Assembly: GCF_007858285.1 (NCBI RefSeq)
Contig: NZ_VFIL01000008.1
Span: forward strand, 186,001 to 250,000
Origin: Pseudomonas brenneri
GTDB lineage: Bacteria > Pseudomonadota > Gammaproteobacteria > Pseudomonadales > Pseudomonadaceae
DNA: 64,000 nucleotides
Reading direction: 5' to 3'
Positions within the stretch are counted from its first letter, which is position 1; every line of letters starts with the position of its first letter. Shown here piece after piece: positions 44,523 to 53,171 of this stretch. The position numbers were made by a program, and so were the translations under genes. The notes under the pieces are model-generated. The model saw only the letters and a list, made by a program, of their open reading frames with translations. It searched no databases and was not told the DNA's origin.

Positions 44523-45412
44523 TGAGTGCGCGCTACCAGATTTTCCACGATACCCATTACCACTACGACAGCCCGGTGTCCCTGGCCCAGCAACTGGCGC
44601 ACTTGTGGCCGCGCCCCTGTGCCTGGCAGCGCTGCACTTCGCGGCAATTGGAGATCAGCCCCGAACCGACTGCGCGCCGCGATGAGCTGGACGTGTTTGG
44701 CAACCCGATCACCCGGCTGGCGTTCGAGCGGCCCCATGATGAATTGTTGGTCAATGCCGGCTTGACCGTCGAAGTGCTGGCCCGGCCGGTGCTGGATTTC
44801 AGCCAGTCACCGCCCTGGGACCAGACTCGCGACAGCCTGACCTACAGCAGCCAGCCGTTGTCGGCAGAGGCCATCGAGGCGTGCCGTTATCGTTTTGAAT
44901 CGCCCTACGTGCATCTGAAGAAAACCTTCGTCGAGTTCTCCGAGAGTTGTTTTCCTGCCGGTCGTCCGCTGTTGTTGGGCGTGCAGGCGTTGATGGAGAA
45001 GATTTTCAGCGAGTTCACCTTCGATGCCGAAGCCACCCAGGTCGCCACGCCGCTGGTGGAGGTGCTGGAGCGCCGACGGGGGGTTTGCCAGGACTTTGCC
45101 CATCTGATGCTCGCTTGCCTGCGCTCACGGGGCCTGGCGGCGCGTTACATCAGTGGCTACCTGCTGACCCAGCCGCCGCCTGGCCAGCCACGGCTGATCG
45201 GCGCCGATGCGTCGCACGCGTGGGTGTCGGTATTTTGCCCGGTGTCAGGTTGGGTGGATTTTGATCCGACCAACAACGTGCAGCCGGCACTGGAGCACAT
45301 CACCCTGGCCTGGGGCCGGGATTTTTCCGATGTCTCGCCGTTGCGGGGGGTGATTCTGGGGGGAGGGAGCCATGACCCGGAAGTGCGGGTAACGGTGATG
45401 CCATTAATGTAG
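44522..45412 (+). CDS. Transglutaminase family protein
   Basis: 296 aa. N-terminal transglutaminase-associated domain (YQIFHDTHYHYDSPVSLAQQ) followed by the catalytic core with Cys in RRGVCQDFAHLMLACLRSRG, His in DASHAWVSVFCP and Asp in WVDFDPTNN, all three in place. ATG 44522 overlaps the stop of the ATP-grasp gene (TGATG). Third gene of the operon; with the first gene it provides two separate transglutaminase/peptidase-like activities around one ligase. Confidence 0.93.
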   Translation: MSARYQIFHDTHYHYDSPVSLAQQLAHLWPRPCAWQRCTSRQLEISPEPTARRDELDVFGNPITRLAFERPHDELLVNAGLTVEVLARPVLDFSQSPPWDQTRDSLTYSSQPLSAEAIEACRYRFESPYVHLKKTFVEFSESCFPAGRPLLLGVQALMEKIFSEFTFDAEATQVATPLVEVLERRRGVCQDFAHLMLACLRSRGLAARYISGYLLTQPPPGQPRLIGADASHAWVSVFCPVSGWVDFDPTNNVQPALEHITLAWGRDFSDVSPLRGVILGGGSHDPEVRVTVMPLM

Positions 45413-45507
45413 GAGCGAGCTTGCTCGCGAAAAACGCAAGGGCACCGCATAAAGCCAGGATGTCCGCGTTATCGTTGTAACGCTTCGCGAGCAAGCTCGC
45501 TCCTACA
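45408..45507. repeat. REP doublet (GTAGGAGCGAGC type)
   Basis: TGTAGGAGCGAGCTTGCTCG and inverted copy flanking a 45-bp spacer; starts before the stop of the transglutaminase gene. Confidence 0.92.
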
Positions 45508-45511
45508 GGTG

Positions 45512-45694
45512 TTATTCAGCCGGGTCTTTCGCGGTCTCGGTGTCATCAGCAGCCACTTCACCTTCGGCATCCGGGTTCAGTGCGCCAGCTTCTTCGTCAG
45601 CTGCAGCTTTCTTGCGTTGCAGCTTTTCCTCTTTCTTCTGTTCCTTGGCCAAGTCTCTCTGACGTTTGGCGAAGGAGTAATTAGGTTTTGCCAT
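45512..45694 (-). CDS. Small highly charged conserved protein
   Basis: 60 aa: MAKPNYSFAKRQRDLAKEQK, then a Lys/Glu/Ala-rich stretch that should form a helix, and an acidic C-terminus. The basic front and acidic back suggest a nucleic-acid or protein chaperone-like role but no function is known to me. Similar short proteins are widespread in pseudomonads as I recall. Convergent with the transglutaminase operon, separated by a REP. Confidence 0.75.
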   Translation of the reverse strand: MAKPNYSFAKRQRDLAKEQKKEEKLQRKKAAADEEAGALNPDAEGEVAADDTETAKDPAE

Positions 45695-45799
45695 GGGCGA
45701 TCCTCTGGGGTCGAAGGTGAGGTTGAGCGGCGGCTATTCTGCCTTTAAACGCGCCCCAAGGGGTAATCGGGTTTCAGAATCGCCTCTCAAGATTAAACG

Positions 45800-45886
45800 T
45801 TAGTCGACATTAACCGTTTCGTAAGTACCACTGGCGCCACAGGCGTAAGTGGCAAGCAGGCTGCGCAACAGGCTATTGAGGTGCAT
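45800..45886 (-). CDS. Possible 28-aa small protein
   Basis: ATG 45884-45886 with TTTTGGAG nine bases upstream opens MHLNSLLRSLLATYACGASG-TYETVNVD and stops at TAA 45800-45802. A hydrophobic front with one Cys is followed by a Gly/Thr-rich end. It fills the gap between the charged small protein and azurin. The good ribosome-binding site is the only support; no homologue is known to me. Confidence 0.4.
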   Translation of the reverse strand: MHLNSLLRSLLATYACGASGTYETVNVD

Positions 45887-45979
45887 GGCTCGGACTCCAA
45901 AAGGGGGTGATGGACCGATCTTAGGCGGCGTGCGGCACTTTGGCTGGTTGATTCTGTCGATCAGTCTGATAGCCTAAAG

Positions 45980-45989
45980 TTGTATACAA
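45980..45989. promoter_or_regulatory. Perfect palindrome TTGTATACAA upstream of azurin
   Basis: A 10-bp perfect inverted repeat 4 bp before the ANR-type box. Such TTGTATACAA sites resemble GntR/FCD-family operators, but the regulator cannot be named. Confidence 0.35.
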
Positions 45990-45993
45990 TTTG

Positions 45994-46007
45994 TTGATTC
46001 AGATCAT
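45994..46007 (+). promoter_or_regulatory. ANR/FNR-type box upstream of azurin
   Basis: TTGATTCAGATCAT matches TTGAT-N4-ATCAA in 9 of 10 defined bases. Azurin genes of pseudomonads are known to respond to low oxygen through ANR, so the position (70 bp before the ATG) makes sense. Confidence 0.65.
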
Positions 46008-46076
46008 TGGAACATCTGCCTGCCTCAGGCACCCTTGTCGCATATGCGTTTTCTAAACCCTGCCTTGGAGATTCAC

Positions 46077-46523
46077 ATGTTTGCCAAAATCGTTGCTGTT
46101 TCCCTGCTGACTCTGGCTAGCGGCCAGTTGCTTGCTGCAGAGTGCAAGGTCACCGTCGACTCCACCGACCAGATGTCCTTCAACACCAAAGCCATTGAAA
46201 TCGACAAGAGCTGCAAGACGTTCACCGTTGATCTGAAACACTCCGGCAACCTGCCGAAGAACGTCATGGGTCACAACTGGGTGTTGACCACTGAGGCTGA
46301 TATGCAGCCGGTTGCAACCGATGGCATGGCCGCCGGTATCGACAAGAACTACTTGAAAGAAGGCGATACCCGCATCATCGCCCATACCAAGATCATCGGC
46401 GCTGGTGAAACCGACTCGGTGACCTTCGATGTGTCCAAGCTCAAGGCTGATGGCAAATACATGTTCTTCTGCTCGTTCCCAGGCCACATCTCGATGATGA
46501 AAGGCACTGTGACCCTGAAGTAA
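46077..46523 (+). CDS. azu: Azurin precursor
   Basis: 148 aa. Periplasmic blue-copper electron carrier. A signal peptide (MFAKIVAVSLLTLASGQLLA) is followed by mature AECKVTVDSTDQMSFNTKAI. All copper ligands are present: Gly-His in NVMGHNW, Cys in FFCSFPGH, His in the same motif, and the axial Met in HISMMKG; the Cys pair (ECK, KSCKTF) forms the disulfide. ATG 46077 has GGAG upstream; the longer frame from 46035 would disrupt the signal peptide. Confidence 0.98.
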   Translation: MFAKIVAVSLLTLASGQLLAAECKVTVDSTDQMSFNTKAIEIDKSCKTFTVDLKHSGNLPKNVMGHNWVLTTEADMQPVATDGMAAGIDKNYLKEGDTRIIAHTKIIGAGETDSVTFDVSKLKADGKYMFFCSFPGHISMMKGTVTLK

Positions 46524-46546
46524 GGCTCAAGACCGCGTTATCGTTC

Positions 46547-46618
46547 ATCGCAGGCAAGCCAGCTCCTACATTTTGATGTGTGAATACATTCAAATGTGGG
46601 AGCGGGCTTGCCCGCGAT
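46547..46618. repeat. REP doublet
   Basis: ATCGCAGGCAAGCCAGCTCC (one type) facing TGTGGGAGCGGGCTTGCCCG, between azurin and nadE. Confidence 0.88.
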
Positions 46619-46656
46619 AGCGGTCTGACAATCAATACACAACCACCCGGCCTACC

Positions 46657-47484
46657 TCACGGCGCAAACGGCATCACCCGCTTGTGCTCAGTCTTGCGAT
46701 AGGTATCGCAGATAATCCTGAACGCCTCTTCACGCACCGGCTCACCGTGCAGGAACGCATCGATCTCGGTATAGGTCACGCCATGGGACGCTTCATCCGG
46801 CTTGCCCGGTGACAGGTCTTCCAGGTCGGCGGTCGGGATCTTCTCCACCAGCGACTCAGGCGCACCAAAGTGCCGGGCAATCGCTCGTACCTGGTTTTTC
46901 ACCAGGCCGCTCAATGGTGCCAGGTCGCAGGCGCCGTCCCCGAACTTGGTGAAAAAGCCCATCACGGCTTCCGCCGCATGGTCGGTACCGATCACCAGGC
47001 CGCTCGCCGCGCCGGCGATGGTGTATTGCGCGACCATGCGCATCCGCGCCTTGGTATTGCCCAGCACAAAGTCACGGGACACCGCCGCCTTGCCTTCGAA
47101 GGCCGCCACTTCATTGGCCAGGGCCTTGACCGCCGGGCCGATATTGACGGTGTGGCGCTCGTCCGGGTTGATAAAGTCGACGCTGGCCTGGGCATCGTGT
47201 TCGTCGAACTGGGTCTCGTAAGGCAGGCGCACCGCGATAAAGCGGTAAGCGTCATCGCCTTTGAGGGCGCGCAGCTCTTTCATTGCCCGTTGGGCCAGGA
47301 GGCCGGCGGTCAGGGAGTCGACGCCGCCGCTGATGCCCAGCACGAGGGTCTTGAGCCCCGAATTGAGCAGACAGTCCTGGATAAAGGTAATCCGCCGGGC
47401 CACTTCCGCTGCAAGGGCGGCGTGGTCCTGGAACGGTGGTTGAACCTTGAGCTGTTGGGCAATCTCACGCTGTACGGCTTGCAT
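46657..47484 (-). CDS. nadE: Ammonia-dependent NAD synthetase
   Basis: 275 aa, no glutaminase domain, so it uses ammonia. It converts deamido-NAD to NAD. The PP-loop LGISGGVDSLTAGLLAQRA is at about residues 46-64, with GNTKARMRMVAQYTIAG and the GTDHAAEAVMGFFTKFGDGA block after it. pncB ends 3 bp upstream, so the two form a pyridine-nucleotide salvage operon beside azurin, as in other pseudomonads. Confidence 0.97.
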   Translation of the reverse strand: MQAVQREIAQQLKVQPPFQDHAALAAEVARRITFIQDCLLNSGLKTLVLGISGGVDSLTAGLLAQRAMKELRALKGDDAYRFIAVRLPYETQFDEHDAQASVDFINPDERHTVNIGPAVKALANEVAAFEGKAAVSRDFVLGNTKARMRMVAQYTIAGAASGLVIGTDHAAEAVMGFFTKFGDGACDLAPLSGLVKNQVRAIARHFGAPESLVEKIPTADLEDLSPGKPDEASHGVTYTEIDAFLHGEPVREEAFRIICDTYRKTEHKRVMPFAP

Positions 47485-47487
47485 GAT

Positions 47488-48702
47488 TCACTCCTCGCTA
47501 GAGATGGCAGGTACTTTGAAAACGTGGCGCAAATAGGCGACGAAGTTCGGATCCGTGCAATGGGTCTTGCCCGCTTCATCGGAGATCTTCGCCACGGGCT
47601 GGCCATTGCAGGCGGTCATTTTAAGCACGATGCTCATCGGTTCCACACCTGGAATGTCACAGGTCAGGTTGGTACCGATGCCAAAGCTGACATTGATCCG
47701 CCCGCGCAGCGCCCGGAAAATCTCCAGGGCCTTGGGCAGCGTCAGGCTGTCGGAGAACACCAGGGTCTTGCTCATCGGCTCGATGCCCAGCTTGTGGTAA
47801 TGGGCGATGGCCTTTTCGGCCCACTGCACCGGGTCGCCAGAGTCGTGGCGCAGGCCGTCGAACAGTTTGGCGAAGTACAGATCGAAATCGCTGAGGAAGG
47901 CATCGGTGGTGATGCAATCGGTCAGGGCGATACCCAGCAGGCCACGGTACTCGCGGACCCAGCAATCGAGGGCGGCGATCTGGCTGTCGATCAGCCGCGG
48001 GCCCAGTTGCTGGTGGGCCATGATCCATTCGTGGGCCATGGTGCCCAGCGGCTTCATGTCCAGCTCGCGGGCCAGATGTACGTTGCTGGTACCGACGAAA
48101 CGGCCGGGGAAGTCGTGCTTGAGCACATTCACCACTTCCTCCTGCACGCGGTAGGAGAAGCGCCGCCGGGTGCCGAAGTCCGCGACCTGCAATTCGGCCA
48201 GCTCATCGCTGCTGGCGTTGGCGCTCAGCCAGTCGAACTTGCGATACAGCTGTTCGCGCGCCTGCTCCAGGATGATGGTCTGGTAGCGATAGCGGTTGCG
48301 CACTTCGCTGACGATGGCCAGCAGTGGCACTTCAAACAGGATCACATGCAGCCACGGGCCGCGCAGGCGGATAAACAGCTCGCCGTTCTCGATGCCGGTC
48401 TGCACATAGCGCAGGTTGAAGCGAAACAGACCGAGGAAGCGCAGGAAGTCCGGCTTCATGAAGCTGATACGTTCCAAAAAGCCCAGTTGATCCGGGCTCA
48501 GGCTCAACTCGGCCAGGCGCTCGATCTGGTAGCGGATTTCTGCCAGATAAGGGCGCAGGTCTTCGCTGTTGCGGCAACGGAATTCCCATTCAACTTCCAC
48601 ATTGGGGTAGTTGTGCAGCACCGCCTGCATCATGGTCAGCTTGTAGAAGTCGGTGTCGAGCAGGTTCTGCACGATGCGATCGGCAAACACACTCTCGCTC
48701 AT
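47488..48702 (-). CDS. pncB: Nicotinate phosphoribosyltransferase
   Basis: 404 aa. Forms nicotinate mononucleotide from nicotinate and PRPP with ATP. Canonical start region QNLLDTDFYKLTMMQAVLHN. The autophosphorylated His lies in DGLRHDSGDPVQWAEKAIAH. ATG 48700-48702 (MSESVFADRIVQ) has GGAG upstream; five extra codons before it are in-frame but lack a site. First gene of the pncB-nadE operon. Confidence 0.97.
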   Translation of the reverse strand: MSESVFADRIVQNLLDTDFYKLTMMQAVLHNYPNVEVEWEFRCRNSEDLRPYLAEIRYQIERLAELSLSPDQLGFLERISFMKPDFLRFLGLFRFNLRYVQTGIENGELFIRLRGPWLHVILFEVPLLAIVSEVRNRYRYQTIILEQAREQLYRKFDWLSANASSDELAELQVADFGTRRRFSYRVQEEVVNVLKHDFPGRFVGTSNVHLARELDMKPLGTMAHEWIMAHQQLGPRLIDSQIAALDCWVREYRGLLGIALTDCITTDAFLSDFDLYFAKLFDGLRHDSGDPVQWAEKAIAHYHKLGIEPMSKTLVFSDSLTLPKALEIFRALRGRINVSFGIGTNLTCDIPGVEPMSIVLKMTACNGQPVAKISDEAGKTHCTDPNFVAYLRHVFKVPAISSEE

Positions 48703-48790
48703 AACGGGAATCTCCAAACAAGAATGGCGCTAGTGGCGCATAGACCTGTGTTGTTTTGCCAGAGGTTTTTTTGTTGTGGCCTCTGGCGCT

Positions 48791-48812
48791 ATCGCTGGCA
48801 AGCCAGCTCCTG
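48791..48812. repeat. Single REP
   Basis: ATCGCTGGCAAGCCAGCTCC without a clear inverted partner, between pncB and the LysR gene. Confidence 0.6.
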
Positions 48813-48839
48813 CGGGGGAATGCATTCCAAATGTGGGAA

Positions 48840-49730
48840 TCAATCAACCTGCTCCATCATCCACTTCACAAAGTCCCGCACCTTGGGCACCTCCGCCGAA
48901 TGCTCCGGGTACGCCAGGTAGTACGCATCCTGGCTGGGCATTGCGTGCTGCCAGGGGATCACCAACTTGCCATCCGCCAGCTCTTCTTCCACCAAAAACC
49001 GTGGCAACAGCGCCACGCCACAACCCACCTGGGCCGCGCGGATACACATATAGAAGGTATCAAAGCGCGGCCCATGGTAGCTGTGCTCGGTCTGGTAACC
49101 GAGGCTGGCGAACCAGTCGTGCCAGCCCTGGGGGCGCGAGGCATTTTGCAGCAGCACCAGGTTGCTCAGTTGCGTGGGGTCAGTGAAAGGCTGGGTGGGC
49201 AGGCTCTCTGGGGCGCACACCGGCACCAGTTCCTCACTGAACAGCTTGAGGCTCTCGGTGCCCGGCCGCGAGCCTGCGCCGAAGTAGAAGGCCAGGTCTG
49301 CCTTGCCTTGCAGCAGTTCATCCGGCGTCTGCTCGTTGCACAGGTCCAGGTGGATCTGCGGGTGGCGCAGGCGCCAGCCCTTGAGCCGTGGGACCAGCCA
49401 GCGCGCGCCGAAGGTGTAGGGCGTGGACACCCGCAGTACTTCGGTCTCGCCGCCGTAGGAGCGCAGGTAGTGGGTCGACATTTCCACCTGGCTGAGGATC
49501 TTGCGCACTTCCACCAGATACAGGTCGCCCGCAGGGGTCATCTGCAAGCGGCGGCGCACCCGGCGAAACAGCAGGTGCTGCAGCAACTCTTCCAACTGCG
49601 CGACCTGTTTGCTGACGGCGCTCTGCGTGAGGTTCAGCTCCTCGGCGGCGCGGGTGAAACTCAGGTGGCGGGTCACGGCCTCGAAGCACTGCAGGGCGGT
49701 GATCGAGGGCAAATGTCTTTTATTGAGCAC
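48840..49730 (-). CDS. LysR family transcriptional regulator (GcvA-like), divergent from amaB
   Basis: 296 aa from GTG 49728-49730, with AGAGG upstream. The HTH is in the first 60 residues (LSFTRAAEELNLTQSAVSKQ) and the effector-binding domain follows. It is divergent from the amaB gene with 150 bp between, the usual geometry for a LysR activator. By gene order it corresponds to the regulator next to the P. putida D-lysine/pipecolate genes, so a lysine-pathway metabolite is a likely effector; this is inference. Confidence 0.92.
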   Translation of the reverse strand: MLNKRHLPSITALQCFEAVTRHLSFTRAAEELNLTQSAVSKQVAQLEELLQHLLFRRVRRRLQMTPAGDLYLVEVRKILSQVEMSTHYLRSYGGETEVLRVSTPYTFGARWLVPRLKGWRLRHPQIHLDLCNEQTPDELLQGKADLAFYFGAGSRPGTESLKLFSEELVPVCAPESLPTQPFTDPTQLSNLVLLQNASRPQGWHDWFASLGYQTEHSYHGPRFDTFYMCIRAAQVGCGVALLPRFLVEEELADGKLVIPWQHAMPSQDAYYLAYPEHSAEVPKVRDFVKWMMEQVD

Positions 49731-49880
49731 GGCCTGCCTCTTTTTTATTTTGGCATGAATAAACGGAATGATATCTCGCCTAATCGTCGTTTGTTGGTAA
49801 GTCCCGGGCCGGCTACAAATAAGGCCTGGATCGCCGTGTTGGCCGCGGCGCAATTTTTGTGTGGATTGAAGGAGTGACCC

Positions 49881-51371
49881 ATGGTTGCCGCATTGCTTGA
49901 TCGTCTCGGCGTAGACCCAGCGTTGTACCAGGCCGGTAAACAGCCTGTGCATTCACCCATCGATGGCAGCCGCATCGCCAGTGTGCACTGGGAAGGGGCC
50001 GCCGAGGTCGAGCAGCAGGTCAGTCGCGCCGAGCATGCATTCGACGCCTGGCGCAAGGTGCCGGCACCCCGTCGCGGTGAGCTGGTGCGCCAGTTCGGCG
50101 ACTTGCTGCGTGAGTACAAGGCCGACCTGGGCGAACTGGTGTCCTGGGAAGCCGGCAAGATCACCCAGGAAGGCCTGGGTGAAGTGCAGGAAATGATCGA
50201 CATCTGCGACTTCGCCGTGGGCCTGTCGCGCCAGTTGTACGGCTTGACCATCGCCTCCGAGCGCCCGGGCCACCATATGCGTGAGACCTGGCACCCGCTG
50301 GGCGTGGTTGGCGTGATCAGCGCCTTCAACTTCCCGGTCGCGGTGTGGGCGTGGAACACCGCGCTGGCGCTGGTGTGCGGTAACGCGGTGATCTGGAAAC
50401 CTTCGGAAAAGACCCCACTCACCGCCCTGGCCTGCCAGGCCTTGTTCGAGCGGGTAGCGAAGAACTTCAGCGACGCGCCACCGTACCTCAGCCAGGTGGT
50501 CATTGGCGGTCGCGATGCCGGCGCGGCCCTGGTGGACGACCCACGCGTAGCGCTGATCAGCGCCACCGGCAGCACGCGCATGGGCCGCGAAGTGGCGCCC
50601 AAGGTCGCCGCGCGGTTTGCCCGCAGCATTCTTGAACTGGGCGGCAACAACGCGATGATCCTCGGCCCAAGCGCCGACCTGGACATGGCCGTGCGCGCCA
50701 TCCTGTTCAGCGCGGTGGGTACCGCTGGTCAGCGTTGCACCAGCCTGCGTCGGTTGATCGCCCATGAATCGGTCAAGGAGGAGATCGTCACGCGTCTCAA
50801 GGCGGCGTATTCCAAGGTGCGCATCGGCCATCCGCTGGAAGGCAACCTGGTCGGCCCGCTGATCGACAAGCACAGCTTCGACAACATGCAGGACGCCCTG
50901 GAACAGGCCTTGAGCGAAGGTGGTCGGGTGTTCGGTGGCAAGCGCCAGTTGGAAGATAAGTTCCCCCATGGCTACTACGTCTCGCCAGCGATTGTGGAGA
51001 TGCCCGAGCAGAGCGATGTGGTACGCAGCGAAACGTTCGCGCCGATCCTCTACGTGATTGGCTACTGCGATTTTGCCCAAGCCCTGCGCCTGAACAACGA
51101 AGTGCCCCAGGGGCTGTCGTCATGCATCTTCACCACTGATGTGCGCGAAGCCGAGCAATTCATGTCGGCGGTAGGCAGCGACTGCGGGATCGCCAACGTC
51201 AATATCGGCCCGAGCGGTGCAGAGATCGGTGGCGCGTTTGGTGGCGAGAAAGAAACCGGTGGCGGGCGTGAATCGGGCTCGGATGCGTGGCGCGGGTACA
51301 TGCGCCGCCAGACCAATACCGTGAACTATTCGCTGGAGTTGCCGCTAGCGCAGGGCATTACCTTCGACTGA
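49881..51371 (+). CDS. amaB: L-piperidine-6-carboxylate (2-aminoadipate semialdehyde) dehydrogenase, AmaB-like
   Basis: 496 aa aldehyde dehydrogenase of the ALDH7 type. It should oxidise piperidine-6-carboxylate, in equilibrium with aminoadipate semialdehyde, to 2-aminoadipate in lysine catabolism. Motifs: HPLGVVGVISAFNFPVAVWA, KPSEKTPLTALACQ (NAD binding), the catalytic Glu in LELGGNNAMI and the catalytic Cys in GTAGQRCTSLRR. AAGGAGTGACCC precedes the ATG. The assignment as AmaB rests on the family and on the next gene being an AmaA-like oxidase. Confidence 0.9.
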   Translation: MVAALLDRLGVDPALYQAGKQPVHSPIDGSRIASVHWEGAAEVEQQVSRAEHAFDAWRKVPAPRRGELVRQFGDLLREYKADLGELVSWEAGKITQEGLGEVQEMIDICDFAVGLSRQLYGLTIASERPGHHMRETWHPLGVVGVISAFNFPVAVWAWNTALALVCGNAVIWKPSEKTPLTALACQALFERVAKNFSDAPPYLSQVVIGGRDAGAALVDDPRVALISATGSTRMGREVAPKVAARFARSILELGGNNAMILGPSADLDMAVRAILFSAVGTAGQRCTSLRRLIAHESVKEEIVTRLKAAYSKVRIGHPLEGNLVGPLIDKHSFDNMQDALEQALSEGGRVFGGKRQLEDKFPHGYYVSPAIVEMPEQSDVVRSETFAPILYVIGYCDFAQALRLNNEVPQGLSSCIFTTDVREAEQFMSAVGSDCGIANVNIGPSGAEIGGAFGGEKETGGGRESGSDAWRGYMRRQTNTVNYSLELPLAQGITFD

Positions 51372-51394
51372 GCCTCCAGCCCAAATGCGGTCAA

Positions 51395-51467
51395 TGTGGG
51401 AGCTGGCTTGCCTGCGATGGCGATGGCGAATCCAATACCGCTATCGCAGGCAAGCCAGCTCCCACAG
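51395..51467. repeat. REP doublet
   Basis: TGTGGGAGCTGGCTTGCCTG facing CAGGCAAGCCAGCTCCCACA, with nearly perfect arms, between amaB and amaA. Confidence 0.92.
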
Positions 51468-51523
51468 TTGATCGGGTTTGCCGTTCAACAATTGTTTGTT
51501 AGGTCTCATCCCGGAGTCTGGCA

Positions 51524-52807
51524 ATGCCATTACGCGAAGCGTGTTTGTGGGAACAACTGACCCCTGGCCGGCCGGATCGCGCCGCGCTCAAGGGCGAAGT
51601 AAAAGCCGATGTGTGCGTGATCGGCGCCGGTATCACCGGTTTGTCAGCGGCCATCCATCTGCTGGAGCAAGGTAAAAGTGTGTGCGTGCTGGAGGCCCAT
51701 CGCACCGGCCATGGCGGTTCGGGGCGTAACGTTGGCTTGGTCAATGCCGGGCTGTGGATCCCCCCGGACGAGATCGAGGCCGGTTTCGGCACGGCGGTGG
51801 GCAGCCAGCTCAACCGCATGCTCGGTGCGGCACCGTCCCTGGTGTTCAGCCTGATCGACAAGTACAAGATTGATTGCCAGTTGCGCCGTGAGGGCACCTT
51901 GCACATGGCGCACAACGCCCGTGGCGAAGCCGACCTGCGCAGCCGCGAGGAACAATGGAAGCGCCGCGGCGCGCCCGTCGAACTGTTGACCGGTGCTGCG
52001 TGCGAGCAGGCCACCGGCACCAAAAAGATCGCCGCCGCCTTGCTCGACCGGCGCGCCGGTACCTTGAACCCGATGGCCTACACCAGCGGCCTGGCCAATG
52101 CGGCGGTGGGTCTGGGCGGGCAGTTGTTCGACCATTCCCCAGTGACTCAATTGGAGCGCCAGGGCCAGCACTGGTCTGTGCAAACTGCCCAGGGCGCGGT
52201 GCAGGCTGCACAAGTGGTGATCGCCTCCAATGCCTACACCGAAGGTGAGTGGACGGATTTGCGGCGCAATTTTTTCCCCGGCTATTACTACCAAGTGGCT
52301 TCGGCGCCATTGAGCGATGACGCCGCGCAACAAATCCTCCCGGGCGGCCAGGGTTCCTGGGATACGCGCCAGGTGCTGAGCAGCATCCGCCGCGATGCCG
52401 AGGGGCGTTTGTTGCTGGGCAGCCTGGGCAATGGCAACCAGAAGCCGGCGTGGTTCCTCAAGGCCTGGGCTGACCGTGTGCAGCAGCATTATTTCCCGTT
52501 TCTCAAGGCGGTGGATTGGCAATACACCTGGACCGGCTGCATCGCCTTCACCCCGGACCACTTGATGCGCCTTTTCGAGCCTGCGCCCGGCTTGGTGGCG
52601 GTCACTGGCTACAACGGGCGTGGTGTGACCACGGGCAGTGTAGTGGGCAAGGCATTTGCCGATTATTTGTGCCACCAGGATCCCCAGGCCCTGCCAATTC
52701 CGTTCGCCCCCATGCAACCGCTGGCCGGGGTGGGCCTGCGCAGTTGCCTGTACGAGGCTGGGTTTTCGCTGTACCACGCCGGCCAATGCCTGCGAATTGT
52801 CATCTGA
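51524..52807 (+). CDS. amaA: FAD-dependent L-pipecolate oxidase, AmaA-like
   Basis: 427 aa. The N-terminal Rossmann motif VIGAGITGLSAAIHLLEQGK and ARNVG-like RNVGLVNAG are typical of DadA/sarcosine-oxidase-like flavoproteins. The C-terminus has GCIAFTPDHLMRLF and GYNGRGVTTGSVVGKAFADY. In P. putida such an oxidase beside amaB oxidises pipecolate to piperidine-6-carboxylate, feeding AmaB. ATG 51524 has CGGAG upstream. Substrate is inferred from this neighbourhood. Confidence 0.88.
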   Translation: MPLREACLWEQLTPGRPDRAALKGEVKADVCVIGAGITGLSAAIHLLEQGKSVCVLEAHRTGHGGSGRNVGLVNAGLWIPPDEIEAGFGTAVGSQLNRMLGAAPSLVFSLIDKYKIDCQLRREGTLHMAHNARGEADLRSREEQWKRRGAPVELLTGAACEQATGTKKIAAALLDRRAGTLNPMAYTSGLANAAVGLGGQLFDHSPVTQLERQGQHWSVQTAQGAVQAAQVVIASNAYTEGEWTDLRRNFFPGYYYQVASAPLSDDAAQQILPGGQGSWDTRQVLSSIRRDAEGRLLLGSLGNGNQKPAWFLKAWADRVQQHYFPFLKAVDWQYTWTGCIAFTPDHLMRLFEPAPGLVAVTGYNGRGVTTGSVVGKAFADYLCHQDPQALPIPFAPMQPLAGVGLRSCLYEAGFSLYHAGQCLRIVI

Positions 52808-52884
52808 TCAGCGAAATACCCCTCAAAAGCCGGCATTTTCTTAGCCGGCTACTAATCTGTATTGGTGCGAGTCGTAGCAGTGAC

Positions 52885-52899
52885 GCACTGTAAATGTGC
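52885..52899 (+). promoter_or_regulatory. NtrC-like binding site upstream of braC
   Basis: GCACTGTAAATGTGC is an exact GCAC-N7-GTGC core, the arrangement of NtrC enhancer sites. It lies about 215 bp before the sigma-54 promoter in the 388-bp gene-free region 52808-53195. Confidence 0.5.
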
Positions 52900-53097
52900 A
52901 CTTCCGTTACGCCCATGGTTACAGATGATCAAGGGTTCGCTTGATGGCTGGCTGACATCAGTTTTTCGAGCGGGTTTCACCCTTTTTACCCATTGGTTGC
53001 ACCTTTGCGGGCTAGACGGTTGCACGTCCCGCCAAAAAGGCACCGAAACACCTGTAATAACAATGACACCGTGTCTTTCTGAAATAAAAAAACGCAA

Positions 53098-53113
53098 TGG
53101 CACGCTGCTTGCT
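53098..53113 (+). promoter_or_regulatory. Sigma-54 (RpoN) promoter of braC
   Basis: TGGCACGCTGCTTGCT matches TGGCACG-N4-TTGCW at every defined position. Predicted start near 53124, leaving a leader of about 70 nt. Confidence 0.75.
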
Positions 53114-53171
53114 CTGAGCTTTTAGTGAAGGTTTCAAGTGAAAGTTTGAAGTGAAATTGCAGTGCCCATTC

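Noticed and set aside
46870..48921. A 683-codon plus-strand frame
   Set aside because: Antisense to nadE and pncB, which carry all their active-site motifs.
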